Source: Gammaproteobacteria bacterium
GTDB taxonomy: Bacteria > Pseudomonadota > Gammaproteobacteria > Pseudomonadales > Azotimanducaceae
Assembly: GCA_002684495.1 (NCBI GenBank)
Contig: NYVG01000015.1
Coordinates: forward strand, 255,138 to 319,137
DNA: 64,000 nucleotides
Direction: 5' to 3'
The notes beneath the pieces were generated by a model. That model ran no database searches, was not told the origin of the DNA, and saw only the letters and a list, made by a program, of their open reading frames with translations. This document shows, one piece after another, positions 7,813 to 17,224 of the stretch. Made by a program: the position numbers and the translations under genes. Position 1 is the stretch's first letter. Each line of letters opens with the position of its first letter.

Positions 7813-9141
7813 CTAGCGATCCAAAAGACTGTACAACAATGGCAGATGCTGGCGCCCCTGAAATGGCTCGCCTTCTAACAGATAGGTTGGACTGAAAGAT
7901 ATCCCCTGCCCGGCCAGATCCTCGCGTTGGCTTTGGGCCTGGGCGGTTCCCGAAGCCTCCACGAACGCGGTGAACCCAGACACCTCAATACCCAGCCCCG
8001 CCAATACCTCTGCGATATCTGCTGCTGAGTCAATATTTTCTCGTTGCCGCCAAAAACGTGCAAATACTGCGGTTATATAGGCGTCCGCATCGCCTTGCTT
8101 ATCGTTTACCCAAAGCAACCCAGCGGCGGCGAAGTCGCTGCGCTGGGCATCATGTAGGTCAGATAGCTCATGAGCGGCGTAACGTCGCAAGTCATCGACG
8201 AGATATCGACCCCGGATATATTTGTGCAACGCGCCTCGGTCTGGCTTTGCCCCGGGATCTGTCGGCTCACGCAAGGCGGGTGTGTAGATGATTTGCCACT
8301 GCAACTCTATGCCTGCGTCCCGCGCCATCTTTATGGTGGGTTGCAGCGCCAAATAGGCACCAGCACTCTTAAAGTCAACGCACACTGTCAGAGACTTGGT
8401 CGCTGGTGGGGTACGCCCAGCGTCAAAGCCGCTTTCATAGGCGATATCCGGCGCCGGGCCTTGCTCGCCAGTCAGGTGCCACGCGATCCGTGGCAAATGC
8501 TCACGTCCAAAATAACGCTGTATTGTCCCACTGGTAGTATCTTGCAGAATGTATGTGGGTACGCCGTAGACGCCGGCCTCGAATGCTGCATGTTGAAAGT
8601 CGGCATTAAAGTCTTGGCCCGCACCTTCGGCATAGGCGCGAAAGCCCGTCACATCCGCACCAATCCCACTTAATACATCTTCGATAACATCCAGCTGTTC
8701 AACGTCCATTTCGCGTTTCCAAAACGGCTCATAAATCGCGTCGATGTAGCGATTAAGCAGACTATCCGGTCGGCACTGTTCTTCTAGGCTTGCTTGTTGC
8801 TTGAGCCAAAACATCCCGATTGCTGGCAAATCGGTATTCCAGATCTTAACTGTGCCACGCACGGTAAGACGGCGTAAATTAGCGTAGCGGCGACAATCGA
8901 AATACGCATATTTAACACCTGACCATTGCTCGGGGCTGCGGCTTTGCTCTGCCACTTTACCGCTCTTGCCGAGCTTGGCCGAACCCAAGTAACTTTGAAT
9001 ATCGAGTACAAAGGGGCGCCAATCCGCGACTAAGCCGTGCTGCGCCAGCATCTGACGGGTTGGTTCTACCGCTAAATAGGCATATGGGCTTTTGAAATCG
9101 ATGTATACGATCAGCGGCACTGCAGATTGCAATGGCTGCAT
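7813..9141 (-). CDS. Tandem DsbA-like / 2-hydroxychromene-2-carboxylate isomerase-type protein
   Basis: The 442-residue protein contains two copies of the thioredoxin-fold domain of 2-hydroxychromene-2-carboxylate (HCCA) isomerases. Lobe 1 (about 8-235) has DFKSPYAYLA and GVYGVPTYIL. Lobe 2 (about 250-442) has DFKSAGAYLA and ISFSPTYLL. HCCA isomerases are glutathione-dependent and act in naphthalene-type pathways; the serine of SPY is the usual glutathione-activating residue. Lobe 1 keeps the full motif, while lobe 2 keeps Ser but has Ala-Gly for Pro-Tyr, so it may be structural. Single-domain relatives are about 200 residues, so this is a duplication-fusion. It begins two bases after the stop of the acylase gene, so translation is probably coupled. 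Confidence 0.82.
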   Translation of the reverse strand: MQPLQSAVPLIVYIDFKSPYAYLAVEPTRQMLAQHGLVADWRPFVLDIQSYLGSAKLGKSGKVAEQSRSPEQWSGVKYAYFDCRRYANLRRLTVRGTVKIWNTDLPAIGMFWLKQQASLEEQCRPDSLLNRYIDAIYEPFWKREMDVEQLDVIEDVLSGIGADVTGFRAYAEGAGQDFNADFQHAAFEAGVYGVPTYILQDTTSGTIQRYFGREHLPRIAWHLTGEQGPAPDIAYESGFDAGRTPPATKSLTVCVDFKSAGAYLALQPTIKMARDAGIELQWQIIYTPALREPTDPGAKPDRGALHKYIRGRYLVDDLRRYAAHELSDLHDAQRSDFAAAGLLWVNDKQGDADAYITAVFARFWRQRENIDSAADIAEVLAGLGIEVSGFTAFVEASGTAQAQSQREDLAGQGISFSPTYLLEGEPFQGRQHLPLLYSLLDR

Positions 9142-9143
9142 GA

Positions 9144-11288
9144 TTACTCCTCTCCTGGCGCATAAACCCGCTGTAACTGACTTTGCAAAGCCTCCTCAGA
9201 GAACAGTGGATCGTGCATGATCTCTGCTACATAGTCCTCGGCTTGATCACCGTAATGAGGCGAGGCCTGGTCTAGCGTTGCGCTGCCAAATTGATGTAAC
9301 CCCTCTATTTTTTGTGTGCCATCTGCTGCCCAGGACACCAGGTAATACAGCCCGTCGCCGGCCACATTCGTCAAATATCCGTTTTCTTCAAGGCCACGCC
9401 CATAAATTGCCCGCAGGATATCGGGCCCCCCGGCGACCGGCAGGTTCAGTTCGCCCCGAACATGGCGGTTTACTTCACCCCAAGGCGGATCGATCCGTCC
9501 CTTCGCGGCCACGAGCTTTGCAACGCATCCACTCAATAGATCGGCGATTTGTTGTTCGCTGTGCGCGGCCCGTTTATCGTCGCGTTCGGCCGCCAACAGC
9601 ACGCAGGTGCCTAGTGCCGCGGCATTGTTATTGAGGTCTGTACCTAAATCCCAGCTGGCCAACAATGCCTGAGCTGCCACTAATTCCGGCTCGGCAAACT
9701 CAGTCGCGGCTATTTGCTGCAGATAGCCAACATAGACGGTATTGGGCGAATAGTATTTGTCGTGTTTGATGGCTGAAAACTCTTCGGCTGAGATTGGTCC
9801 CAACTCGGCAAATAATTCAAGCCCGCGCTGGGCTCTATTGGTCATATCCATCTGAAAACCGTGTCCCGGTGCATAATCTTCGGGCCGCGGGTTATCCCCT
9901 GGACTAGTCACATTGAAGGGGGTTTGATTAGCACTGTGCACAAAACCGGAGTTCGGATTAACCACCTGAGGCAACTGGGAAAAGCTCAACCGCTCTTTCC
10001 ATATCAGTGTTGAATCATCTCCCGGCAGATACTGGCTCCAGTCATAGCGCGGATCGCGGCGAGGCGTCAGCGAATTGTGCAGGAACATAATATTGCCGTC
10101 TTTGTCAGCGTAGGCGAAATTGAAACTGGCGAAAGACATCATGGCCATTGCGTCACGCCACTCCTCGAAGTTCTTAGCCTGATTCATGCGATACCACTGC
10201 TCTATCTGCCGAAGCTCGCCCATTCCCGCATAACGAATAGCGTAGGTTCCATGGTCGGTACGGAGCACCGGCCCATGCTCTGAGGCTAATATTTCGCGGC
10301 TCACTGTCCATGGCAAAAATCCCCACAGCGTCAGTTCGATATCTACTTCACTGCGTTCTAGATCACGCCATTCACCATCCAGTCGATACTGGTATTCGTT
10401 CTCCGGATTGATCTCCAGCACAAATACATCGACCAAATCAGGCGAGTTTACCGTCGCGCCCCAAGCGATATTTTCAGTAAAGCCGACACTGATCGACGGA
10501 CTACCAGGAAATAGTCCACCCATCACATTCAAACCCGTCTGACTTTTAATATGCGCCTCATACCACGCTACCGGGCCGGTGGTTGGCTGATGGGAATTAA
10601 TTGCCAGTCGTGTTGCGCCTTCCACAGAAAAATGTGGAGCAATCGCAAACGCGTTTGAGCCGATTGGTAAACCGCCCAGGGTAATTTCTTCAGACTCTGC
10701 AGGCTGCGCTACTGCTGCGCCAGGCTGGCTGATCTGACGCTGACGTTCGGCCTTATTGACCTCGCGCACCACGCCATCAAAACCGTAAAACATCAAATGC
10801 CGCAGCATAAATCCCGCCACAACATCTTTCGCAGTTACTGGCAACTTGCGTTCATCCACTTCCTCGGGGTGCGTCGCCGCGTAGAAATTTAGCCCATCTG
10901 CATAGGCTTCGACATAGGCTCTGGTGTCGGGGCTGAGATCCCATTTGTAGTTTTCGTGCAGAGTTTCCCAAAGCCCTAACCACTTAACGAGGTAATCTGT
11001 AATGGCGCCATCCATACCCGAGTACAGCGCACTATTACCTCGATAGAACGGCATCGCATCTTCTATGAGCTGCCAATTATCCTCTGCCTGAGCGTATGCA
11101 AAACCAAACGCTGTATCCGGGTCTGTAGCGCCTAGAACATGGGGCACACCGCGGATATCGCGGCGGATGACCACATCGTAACGCTGATTTAGTTCAGCAT
11201 AACGCTCGGCCTCAAAATTACTGTTTTGACAGCCACTCATCATCCCAGCAACAACCGCAAAACAACTGAACCGGATTAGCCCTCTCAT
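9144..11288 (-). CDS. Penicillin acylase family N-terminal-nucleophile hydrolase, lipoprotein
   Basis: The protein has 714 residues from the ATG at 11288, preceded by GGGAGTAAGTG. The N-terminus is a lipoprotein signal (AVVAGMMSGC, Cys20), unlike the cleaved Sec signal of classical acylases. The alpha part includes RDIRGVPHVLGATDPDTAFGFAYAQAEDNW. The autocatalytic cleavage site is LPIG/SNAFAIAP, making Ser211 the nucleophile of the beta chain. The family includes penicillin, cephalosporin and acyl-homoserine-lactone acylases; this long member resembles acyl-HSL or aculeacin acylases in layout, but the substrate is open. It heads an operon with the tandem isomerase and ABM genes and is probably envelope-anchored in the periplasm. 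Confidence 0.88.
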   Translation of the reverse strand: MRGLIRFSCFAVVAGMMSGCQNSNFEAERYAELNQRYDVVIRRDIRGVPHVLGATDPDTAFGFAYAQAEDNWQLIEDAMPFYRGNSALYSGMDGAITDYLVKWLGLWETLHENYKWDLSPDTRAYVEAYADGLNFYAATHPEEVDERKLPVTAKDVVAGFMLRHLMFYGFDGVVREVNKAERQRQISQPGAAVAQPAESEEITLGGLPIGSNAFAIAPHFSVEGATRLAINSHQPTTGPVAWYEAHIKSQTGLNVMGGLFPGSPSISVGFTENIAWGATVNSPDLVDVFVLEINPENEYQYRLDGEWRDLERSEVDIELTLWGFLPWTVSREILASEHGPVLRTDHGTYAIRYAGMGELRQIEQWYRMNQAKNFEEWRDAMAMMSFASFNFAYADKDGNIMFLHNSLTPRRDPRYDWSQYLPGDDSTLIWKERLSFSQLPQVVNPNSGFVHSANQTPFNVTSPGDNPRPEDYAPGHGFQMDMTNRAQRGLELFAELGPISAEEFSAIKHDKYYSPNTVYVGYLQQIAATEFAEPELVAAQALLASWDLGTDLNNNAAALGTCVLLAAERDDKRAAHSEQQIADLLSGCVAKLVAAKGRIDPPWGEVNRHVRGELNLPVAGGPDILRAIYGRGLEENGYLTNVAGDGLYYLVSWAADGTQKIEGLHQFGSATLDQASPHYGDQAEDYVAEIMHDPLFSEEALQSQLQRVYAPGEE

Positions 11289-11330
11289 CACTTACTCCCA
11301 ATCGAAACAACTACATTTTAGAAAGCGTTT

Positions 11331-11356
11331 AAGCGTGCCATACCTGGGGCACGCTT
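11331..11356. promoter_or_regulatory. Inverted repeat in the 351-bp divergent region before the helicase gene
   Basis: AAGCGTGCC (11331-11339) and GGCACGCTT (11348-11356) are perfect 9-base arms around an 8-base spacer, 43 bases upstream of the acylase start. The whole gene-free stretch 11289-11639 holds this repeat and no convincing small ORF. The repeat could be a repressor operator for the acylase operon or part of the long leader often found before DEAD-box helicase genes. Confidence 0.4.
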
Positions 11357-11639
11357 GGAACGAATTACTCTTAGCTAGCGCACCAGCTCTGGCGTAAATG
11401 TAGATCACTAACCGATAGAACACCGGCTCTTCGCAAATAAGGTTTTGCGCGCAGCGATACCGATTTTACCTTTTCCTTGACATCGCCTCCTGCAAGTCCC
11501 ACTGTGCGCCGCTTGGGCGCTAACCCCTCTTATCTGACCCGCAAATAACGCGGGTAAGCAACGTAAACGAAGCCAACCCCACCGTCAGTGTTGTCGCCAA
11601 CTCAACTCGGTGCGCGCGTTCGCTTACCCGGACAATTTA

Positions 11640-13193
11640 ATGTCAGATGATTTATTCGCAGACCTTGGTCTGCACACGAGCTTTTGTCGAACCGTCGCAA
11701 AATTAGGTTTTAAACAACCCAGCGAAATTCAATCCGCTGCTATCCCAGAAATTTTAGCCGGCCGAGACGTCCTCGCAATCGCGCAAACCGGCACCGGCAA
11801 AACAGCCGCCTTTGGCTTGCCCTTGTTGCAACAAATAATCGCAGCAAAAAAAGGTCGGGCGAAACCCCGTTGTCCAAGGTCATTGATTCTGGCGCCAACA
11901 CGGGAGTTAGCGCTGCAGATACATGAGGAATTGAGCAAGCTATGCGCTGGCTCGAACTTATACTTAGCTTGCGTAATCGGCGGTGTAAATCAAAACCCTC
12001 AGGTGAAAAAATTACGCGCAGGCGTCGACGTGCTGATTGCCGCCCCTGGGCGCTTATTAGACCTGATGAATCAGGGTCACATCACCTTGGATGAAACTAC
12101 ATTTCTGGTACTCGACGAATGTGATCGGCTACTGGATATGGGCTTTATTCCCGACGTGCGCAGAATCGTTAGTGCCATGCCAAAACAACGCCAATCACTG
12201 TTGTTTTCCGCAACCATGCCCAAGGATATCGTGCGTTTCGCAAATGAGGTGCTGCATAAGCCGGCGCGCATCGATGTTTCGCCTAAAGACATAACCGTTG
12301 CCAAGATTGAGCAATATGCAGTCATGGTTGCTAACGCTCAGAAGCGTGCAGCGCTTGAAACTTTACTGCGTGATGAGCAGATGCAACGGGCAATAATCTT
12401 TACGCGCACAAAACACGGCGCGAATAAAGTCTGTCGACAACTCAACAGCTCAGGTTTCGTTGCGGAGGTAATTCACGGCAATAAAACTCAGGCCGCTAGG
12501 CAGCGCGCATTGCAGAATTTCAAACACGGCGACGCCTGGATACTGGTCGCTACAGACATTGCCGCACGTGGTATTGATATCGACGACGTATCTCACGTAA
12601 TAAATTACGAACTGCCTCACGAACCAGAGAGCTATGTCCATCGTATTGGCCGTACCGGCCGGGCTGGCGCTACCGGCACTGCCTGGGCGCTGATTGATCC
12701 GGCAGAAAAAAGTCGCCTGCGCGCCATCGAACGACTAACGAAAAAGAAGCTGCAGAGTTTGCAACTTGACATCACCAAGATCGAAGAGAATGCCGTTGCG
12801 ACCGAGTCGCCCAGCAAACGCGCCAGCCGCCCCGACGGGGACAACAAACCGCGCCGACGCAACGCCAAAGCAAATACGCAAAAACATCCGCAGCAACAGA
12901 GACCATCGCGAGGACGGGCAACCCAGGCGCGGAAAAGGCCGCCGCCGAAACCTAACAATGAGCACAATGATAATTCTGGACCAAGTACTTCCATGCGCGT
13001 TGAGGCCCAGGATTCAGCTCAACAGGAAACTTCTAAAAAACGCCAAGGTAACCCCGGCAAACATCGCAACAAACCTAATAACCAACGGCGTCATGTAGCC
13101 AAGGGTAAGAGCGCTGGCGCTAAAGACAGCGTCCAAGATAACGATCAAGGTGGTCAGCGGCCACCACGACGTCGACGGCGCACGGTGGCCTAA
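11640..13193 (+). CDS. DEAD-box ATP-dependent RNA helicase, RhlE-like
   Basis: The product has 517 residues from the ATG at 11640; an in-frame GTG at 11610 adds ten atypical residues. The helicase core (1-370) shows the Q motif (GFKQPSEIQ), Walker A AQTGTGKT, PTRELALQ, motif II as DECD instead of DEAD, SAT, and motif VI HRIGRTGR. The C-terminal 140 residues are a low-complexity basic tail rich in Lys, Arg, Gln, Asn and Pro, which probably binds RNA. RhlE-type proteins remodel rRNA precursors and help mRNA decay, often in the cold. The 5' region is long, as in many cold-responsive helicase genes. It is convergent with dbpA. Confidence 0.92.
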   Translation: MSDDLFADLGLHTSFCRTVAKLGFKQPSEIQSAAIPEILAGRDVLAIAQTGTGKTAAFGLPLLQQIIAAKKGRAKPRCPRSLILAPTRELALQIHEELSKLCAGSNLYLACVIGGVNQNPQVKKLRAGVDVLIAAPGRLLDLMNQGHITLDETTFLVLDECDRLLDMGFIPDVRRIVSAMPKQRQSLLFSATMPKDIVRFANEVLHKPARIDVSPKDITVAKIEQYAVMVANAQKRAALETLLRDEQMQRAIIFTRTKHGANKVCRQLNSSGFVAEVIHGNKTQAARQRALQNFKHGDAWILVATDIAARGIDIDDVSHVINYELPHEPESYVHRIGRTGRAGATGTAWALIDPAEKSRLRAIERLTKKKLQSLQLDITKIEENAVATESPSKRASRPDGDNKPRRRNAKANTQKHPQQQRPSRGRATQARKRPPPKPNNEHNDNSGPSTSMRVEAQDSAQQETSKKRQGNPGKHRNKPNNQRRHVAKGKSAGAKDSVQDNDQGGQRPPRRRRRTVA

Positions 13194-13244
13194 CCAGGTA
13201 GGCAAACTGCCAGCGCCGACCAATAACCCTGTGTACTTAAAGCA

Positions 13245-14627
13245 CTAGCCTGCACGCCGGGCGCGCAGTGTGCGCCCCTTGACCTTATGCTGATTCAACT
13301 GCTGCAGCGCCTGAGTAACCACAGAGGAATGCACGGCAACGAAGGTTGATTGATCCAATAAATCGATTTTCCCCACTACGGCACCTGTAATTGACGCATG
13401 AGCTGTCAGCGCCCCAAGAATATCGCCCGGCCGAAGCTTATGCCGACGGCCACCGTTAATTTCCAGCGTTGTAAAAAGCGGATCCGGTAACGGCCCATTG
13501 GGCGCTCGATCTGGCAGTTGCAAGACTGACATCGGCCCCTGCTGCATAAAGGCCTCAATACCGTGTAAACGGTTCATCTCGCGATCTGCGACTAAGCTGA
13601 TGGCTCTACCCGCTTCACCACCACGACCAGTGCGCCCTATACGGTGCACGTATACCTCCGGTTGGGCAGGTAAAGTGTGGTTAAAGACCGCATCAACGGA
13701 ATCGATGTCCAAGCCTCGCGCTGCGACATCGGAAGCGACCAGCACATTGGCGCTGCCATTGGCAAAGCGCACTAGGGTCTGCGTACGCTGCTGCTGCTCA
13801 AGATCGCCGTGCAATGTCACAGCTTTCATACCCTCGCGACACAGTCGCGCACTGACTTCGGCGCATTCAATCTTGGTATTACAAAACACCATATTGCGCT
13901 CACCACCAAAGTGGGCAAGCACACTGACCAACGCTTGGTCGCGATCCCTAGCGTCAATACCACACCATTGCTGCCGAATCGGCGGCGCGGCTTCATGAGT
14001 GGTGACGTCTATATGCACGGCGTCATCATTCAAACCTTGTGCGAGATTTTGCACGCCTTCTGGAAAGGTCGCAGAGAACAATAACGTTTGTCGGGGTTGC
14101 GGCAGATAACTGCAAATAGCATCAATCTCGTCAGCAAAACCCATGTCGAGCATGCGGTCGGCCTCGTCAAATACTGTGACCTCCAACCCATGCAGATGCA
14201 GCGTGCCTTTCTGCAGATGCTTCAGCACCCGTCCTGGCGTTCCAACAATGATGTGGGCACTGTGCTGGAGTGACCCTATTTGTGGCCCCAGCGGCACTCC
14301 ACCACAGAGCGTTAAAATCTTGGTATTGGCCAGATTTTTTGCGAGATCACGCGCACTCTGAGCCACCTGTTCCGCCAGTTCCCGTGTCGGACACAGCACT
14401 AAGCTTTGCACATGAAATGCTGCCGAATTAAGGCGCTGTAGGCAGGCCAGCGCAAATGCGGCAGTCTTGCCACTGCCGGTACTCGCTTGCGCGATCACGT
14501 CTTTACCCGCCATAAGCGAAGGCAAACTAGCTGCCTGCACTGGCGTCATGGTGTCGAACCCCATTGCGTTAAGGCGTGTAAGTAGTTGTGGCTTTAGAGC
14601 CAATTCAGAGAATAGGTTTGCGGTCAT
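13245..14627 (-). CDS. dbpA: ATP-dependent RNA helicase DbpA
   Basis: The 460-residue protein has the complete DEAD-box core: Q motif FDTMTPVQAASLP, ASTGSGKT, PTRELAEQ, FDEADRMLDMGF, SATFP and HRIGRTGR. The C-terminal domain (about 385-460; EINGGRRHKLRPGDILGAL then IGKIDLLDQSTFVAV-like strands) is the DbpA RNA-recognition fold that targets helix 92 of 23S rRNA. DbpA is a late 50S subunit assembly factor. Length and domain order match the E. coli protein. Its end faces the RhlE-like gene 52 bases away, so two DEAD-box genes are transcribed towards each other. Confidence 0.95.
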   Translation of the reverse strand: MTANLFSELALKPQLLTRLNAMGFDTMTPVQAASLPSLMAGKDVIAQASTGSGKTAAFALACLQRLNSAAFHVQSLVLCPTRELAEQVAQSARDLAKNLANTKILTLCGGVPLGPQIGSLQHSAHIIVGTPGRVLKHLQKGTLHLHGLEVTVFDEADRMLDMGFADEIDAICSYLPQPRQTLLFSATFPEGVQNLAQGLNDDAVHIDVTTHEAAPPIRQQWCGIDARDRDQALVSVLAHFGGERNMVFCNTKIECAEVSARLCREGMKAVTLHGDLEQQQRTQTLVRFANGSANVLVASDVAARGLDIDSVDAVFNHTLPAQPEVYVHRIGRTGRGGEAGRAISLVADREMNRLHGIEAFMQQGPMSVLQLPDRAPNGPLPDPLFTTLEINGGRRHKLRPGDILGALTAHASITGAVVGKIDLLDQSTFVAVHSSVVTQALQQLNQHKVKGRTLRARRAG

Positions 14628-14698
14628 GACAGCGGCTTAATTTGGATAGCGCAGTATGCAACAGATGGACCTTGATGCGGCCATCGTGAGCAACAATT

Positions 14699-16219
14699 TC
14701 AAGCCTTGGGTCGAAGGGTGTGCGACTCAAGAAATGACTCAGCGGCTGCGAAAATGAGTTGCCGGCGTTCAAGCTTAAGCTTATCCAGCGCCTTGGGCAT
14801 CAGTGCCAAACGCGGATTGCCCTGAAAAAAGTCCCGGTGCTTATCAATAAACCGCCAATACAGACCGTCTACAACATCGCACCAATCACCACGTTTGTAA
14901 TCACTCATTTTCAATAGGTAGTTGGAACCACAAATATACGGCTTTGTGGCAAAAATACCGCCATCGCTGAATAACCCCATGCCATATACATTGGGACCCA
15001 TGACCCAAGGACTGGCATCAACATACATCTCCATAAACCAGCGATGCACGGCTGTTGGCTGTATCTCACATAAGTTCATTAGGTTTGCGACCACCATAAG
15101 CCGTGGAATGTGATGATTCCAACCAACGCGCGTTGCGGTCTGTATCGCATGATCCAGCGGCGCAATACCGGTATCACCAGTGTACCAACTGGCGCCAAGC
15201 TGACATTCATGGCTCCAGAAGTTGGTATGCTGCTGTTGCTCGCTGTAGTTTTGGTAGACCCCGCGAATAAACTCCCGCCAACCCGCGATTTGCCGAACAA
15301 AGCCCTCCAGACTCGGCAACGGTATGTCCACAGTCTCGGCTCTCTGTAGCGCCGCAGCGATCACCTCATCAGGTGTCAGCAAGCCAATATTCAGCAACGG
15401 ACTCAGCGCACTGTGAAATAGCGTATCAGTGCGCAGGCTCATGGCATCTTCAAAAGGTCCAAACTGCGCCAAACGCTGTTGCAAAAAATCGTCTAACCAA
15501 GCCAATGCCCCGGCGCGCGTACTAGGCCACCAGAACTCTCGCGCATTACCAGGGTGATCAACGAACAATTCTACGACAAGGCTTATCACTTCAGCTAAGT
15601 GCGCATTGGCAAAGGCCTTGGGTAGCTCCGGGGGCACCACGTCGCGTGGCAGCTTTTTCCGGTTCTCCGCGTCAAAACTCCATTGCCCACCTTCGGGCTG
15701 CCCTTCAGCGTCCACCAAAATGCCTAGGTTTTGGCGCTGTTGCTTGTAGAAACGTGCCATTAACAGTGATTTGCTTTGCCCGGTAAATTCCTTGAAAGAT
15801 GACCGACTGGTCAAAAACATAGGCGACTGAATCTCGTGACGCACTAGCCCGACTTCCTGGCAAAGCGCCACCACTCGCGACTGCAGCGGTTTACTTTCGA
15901 TCTCTAAGTGCCAGAGCTCAGCGCAGTTCTCATCTTGTAAATGCCGACGCAGCCCCTCTGCGAAGGGCATTTCGGCGGTTTCAAGATTTTGATAATGCAC
16001 AGTAAACCCGGCTGCTCGCAGTTCGTCTGCGTAATGACGCATTGCGGCCAATATCAGCACCAATTTTTGCTGGTGGTATCGGTAATGACGACAAAACTCC
16101 ATATCTTCGGCCATGTAGACCGCGTAACTCTCGCACCCTTCAGGCAAGCCCTGTTGCAGCCGCTGTATGGGTACCAGTTGATTCCCTAGGATTAATAGAG
16201 TCTTTGCCGATGACTTCAT
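14699..16219 (-). CDS. Cryptochrome/photolyase of the bacterial FeS-BCP (PhrB) type, apparently lacking part of the cluster ligands
   Basis: The 506-residue protein has the FeS-BCP layout: an N-terminal alpha/beta antenna domain (TLLILGNQLVPIQRL), a linker with FKEFTGQSKSLLMARFYK, and a helical FAD domain (REFIRGVYQNYSEQQQ, VGWNHHIPRLMVVANLMNL, PWVMGPNVYGMGLFSDGG). Members repair (6-4) photoproducts with blue light. The segment where the family normally carries a CxxC pair reads DYKRGDWCDVVDGLYW (Lys442 and Asp445), and the usual insertion before the last cysteine is missing. This copy may not hold a [4Fe-4S] cluster. Its ATG overlaps the nei stop by three bases, so the genes are translationally coupled. 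An uncharacterised cryptochrome-like sensor is the alternative. Confidence 0.88.
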   Translation of the reverse strand: MKSSAKTLLILGNQLVPIQRLQQGLPEGCESYAVYMAEDMEFCRHYRYHQQKLVLILAAMRHYADELRAAGFTVHYQNLETAEMPFAEGLRRHLQDENCAELWHLEIESKPLQSRVVALCQEVGLVRHEIQSPMFLTSRSSFKEFTGQSKSLLMARFYKQQRQNLGILVDAEGQPEGGQWSFDAENRKKLPRDVVPPELPKAFANAHLAEVISLVVELFVDHPGNAREFWWPSTRAGALAWLDDFLQQRLAQFGPFEDAMSLRTDTLFHSALSPLLNIGLLTPDEVIAAALQRAETVDIPLPSLEGFVRQIAGWREFIRGVYQNYSEQQQHTNFWSHECQLGASWYTGDTGIAPLDHAIQTATRVGWNHHIPRLMVVANLMNLCEIQPTAVHRWFMEMYVDASPWVMGPNVYGMGLFSDGGIFATKPYICGSNYLLKMSDYKRGDWCDVVDGLYWRFIDKHRDFFQGNPRLALMPKALDKLKLERRQLIFAAAESFLESHTLRPKA

Positions 16220-17070
16220 GTGCGAGCCTCATTTTGGGTATTTACCCGGAGTGGCGGCTGACAAGTTGTGCACAAGTATATTCTGCGGCCACTCACGTCG
16301 AGCCGCTGCACCGGATTTTGGCAGCCAAAACAGGCTTCGCCCTGACGATCAAATATGGCAAACCGATAATGTCGACGCGACAACCCAGCCCGACGTGCGC
16401 GCGCGACACGGGACGGTTTGTTGGTGATACCCGCGGTGGCCAAAGACTGCCGCGTTAGATCCAGGGTCGCCCGAGCCAACCGTCCGGATTGCCCACGTGT
16501 CAGATCACAGGGCCGGTCGAACGGGTTCACGCGTGCTTCAAAAAGGATCTCCGAACGTAAGTAGTTGCCGATACCTGCTACAAACCCCTGATCCAGATAC
16601 AGAGCTGCAAGGGTGCGCCGTCGAAACTGCGGCGACTCGAGCAGCGCTACGATGTCTCGCCAATGCACGCGGTCATCAAGAGCATCTGGACCCAATCTTG
16701 CGAGATACTTTTGCAAGGGCAGCGTCTCTGGGGTCAACACTTCAATATCCGAAGCGCTGTACAACAATGCGCTATGGGTTGCCGTGTGGATTGCTACTCT
16801 TAGGGTGCGATTGGTTGCCGGCAGCTGGTCACGCCGGACGATATACCAGCGCCCGTAGAGCTGATTGTGACTGTACAGCGTCAGCTCGTTGGAAAATCGT
16901 GTCAATAACGCCTTACCGCGACTGCTGACCCAGTCAATCTGTTGGCCACTGAGAACTGATCGGTAGCGCTGTAAGTGCGGTTGGGCAAAGTCGACGACCT
17001 CGGCCTCACGCCCGCGCAGCACCTTATCTATGCGCATCGCCGCTCGGCGAATTTCCGGACCCTCAGGCAT
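16216..17070 (-). CDS. nei: Endonuclease VIII (DNA glycosylase/AP lyase)
   Basis: The 284-residue protein begins [11 protein letters not shown]: Pro2 is the imino nucleophile and Glu3 the acid of Fpg/Nei glycosylases. The [10 protein letters not shown] segment carries the conserved lysine. The helix-two-turn-helix has [16 protein letters not shown], and the C-terminal zinc finger has CFGC and CTTC pairs. Nei excises oxidised pyrimidines and nicks the abasic site. Its start overlaps the DUF2256 gene stop and its stop overlaps the photolyase start, so three repair-linked genes are coupled in one transcript. The MPEGPEI start favours Nei over Fpg (MPELPEV). Confidence 0.94.
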   Translation of the reverse strand: MPEGPEIRRAAMRIDKVLRGREAEVVDFAQPHLQRYRSVLSGQQIDWVSSRGKALLTRFSNELTLYSHNQLYGRWYIVRRDQLPATNRTLRVAIHTATHSALLYSASDIEVLTPETLPLQKYLARLGPDALDDRVHWRDIVALLESPQFRRRTLAALYLDQGFVAGIGNYLRSEILFEARVNPFDRPCDLTRGQSGRLARATLDLTRQSLATAGITNKPSRVARARRAGLSRRHYRFAIFDRQGEACFGCQNPVQRLDVSGRRIYLCTTCQPPLRVNTQNEART

Positions 17071-17221
17071 CTTTCATTGTTGCTTTGTTGCGCCGACAAC
17101 GTTCGGAGCAATATTTGACATCAGCCCAGTCACGCTGCCACTTCTTGCGCCACGCAAAGCTAAGGCCACAGGTCTGACAAATCTTTTCGGGAAGATTCTG
17201 TTTTCGCAATTGTATGAGCAC
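17063..17221 (-). CDS. DUF2256 zinc-ribbon-like small protein
   Basis: This 52-residue ORF starts at GTG 17221; a TTG at 17209 is an alternative start. It carries the full DUF2256 signature: [40 protein letters not shown]. The two Cys pairs (CQTC and CSERC) probably bind zinc. DUF2256 proteins are found beside bacterial photolyase/cryptochrome genes in many marine bacteria, and their function is unknown. Here the TGA overlaps the nei ATG. No clear ribosome site precedes either start; a 22-base palindrome lies directly upstream of the GTG and could set its translation. Confidence 0.8.
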   Translation of the reverse strand: MLIQLRKQNLPEKICQTCGLSFAWRKKWQRDWADVKYCSERCRRNKATMKDA

Positions 17222-17224
17222 CCA

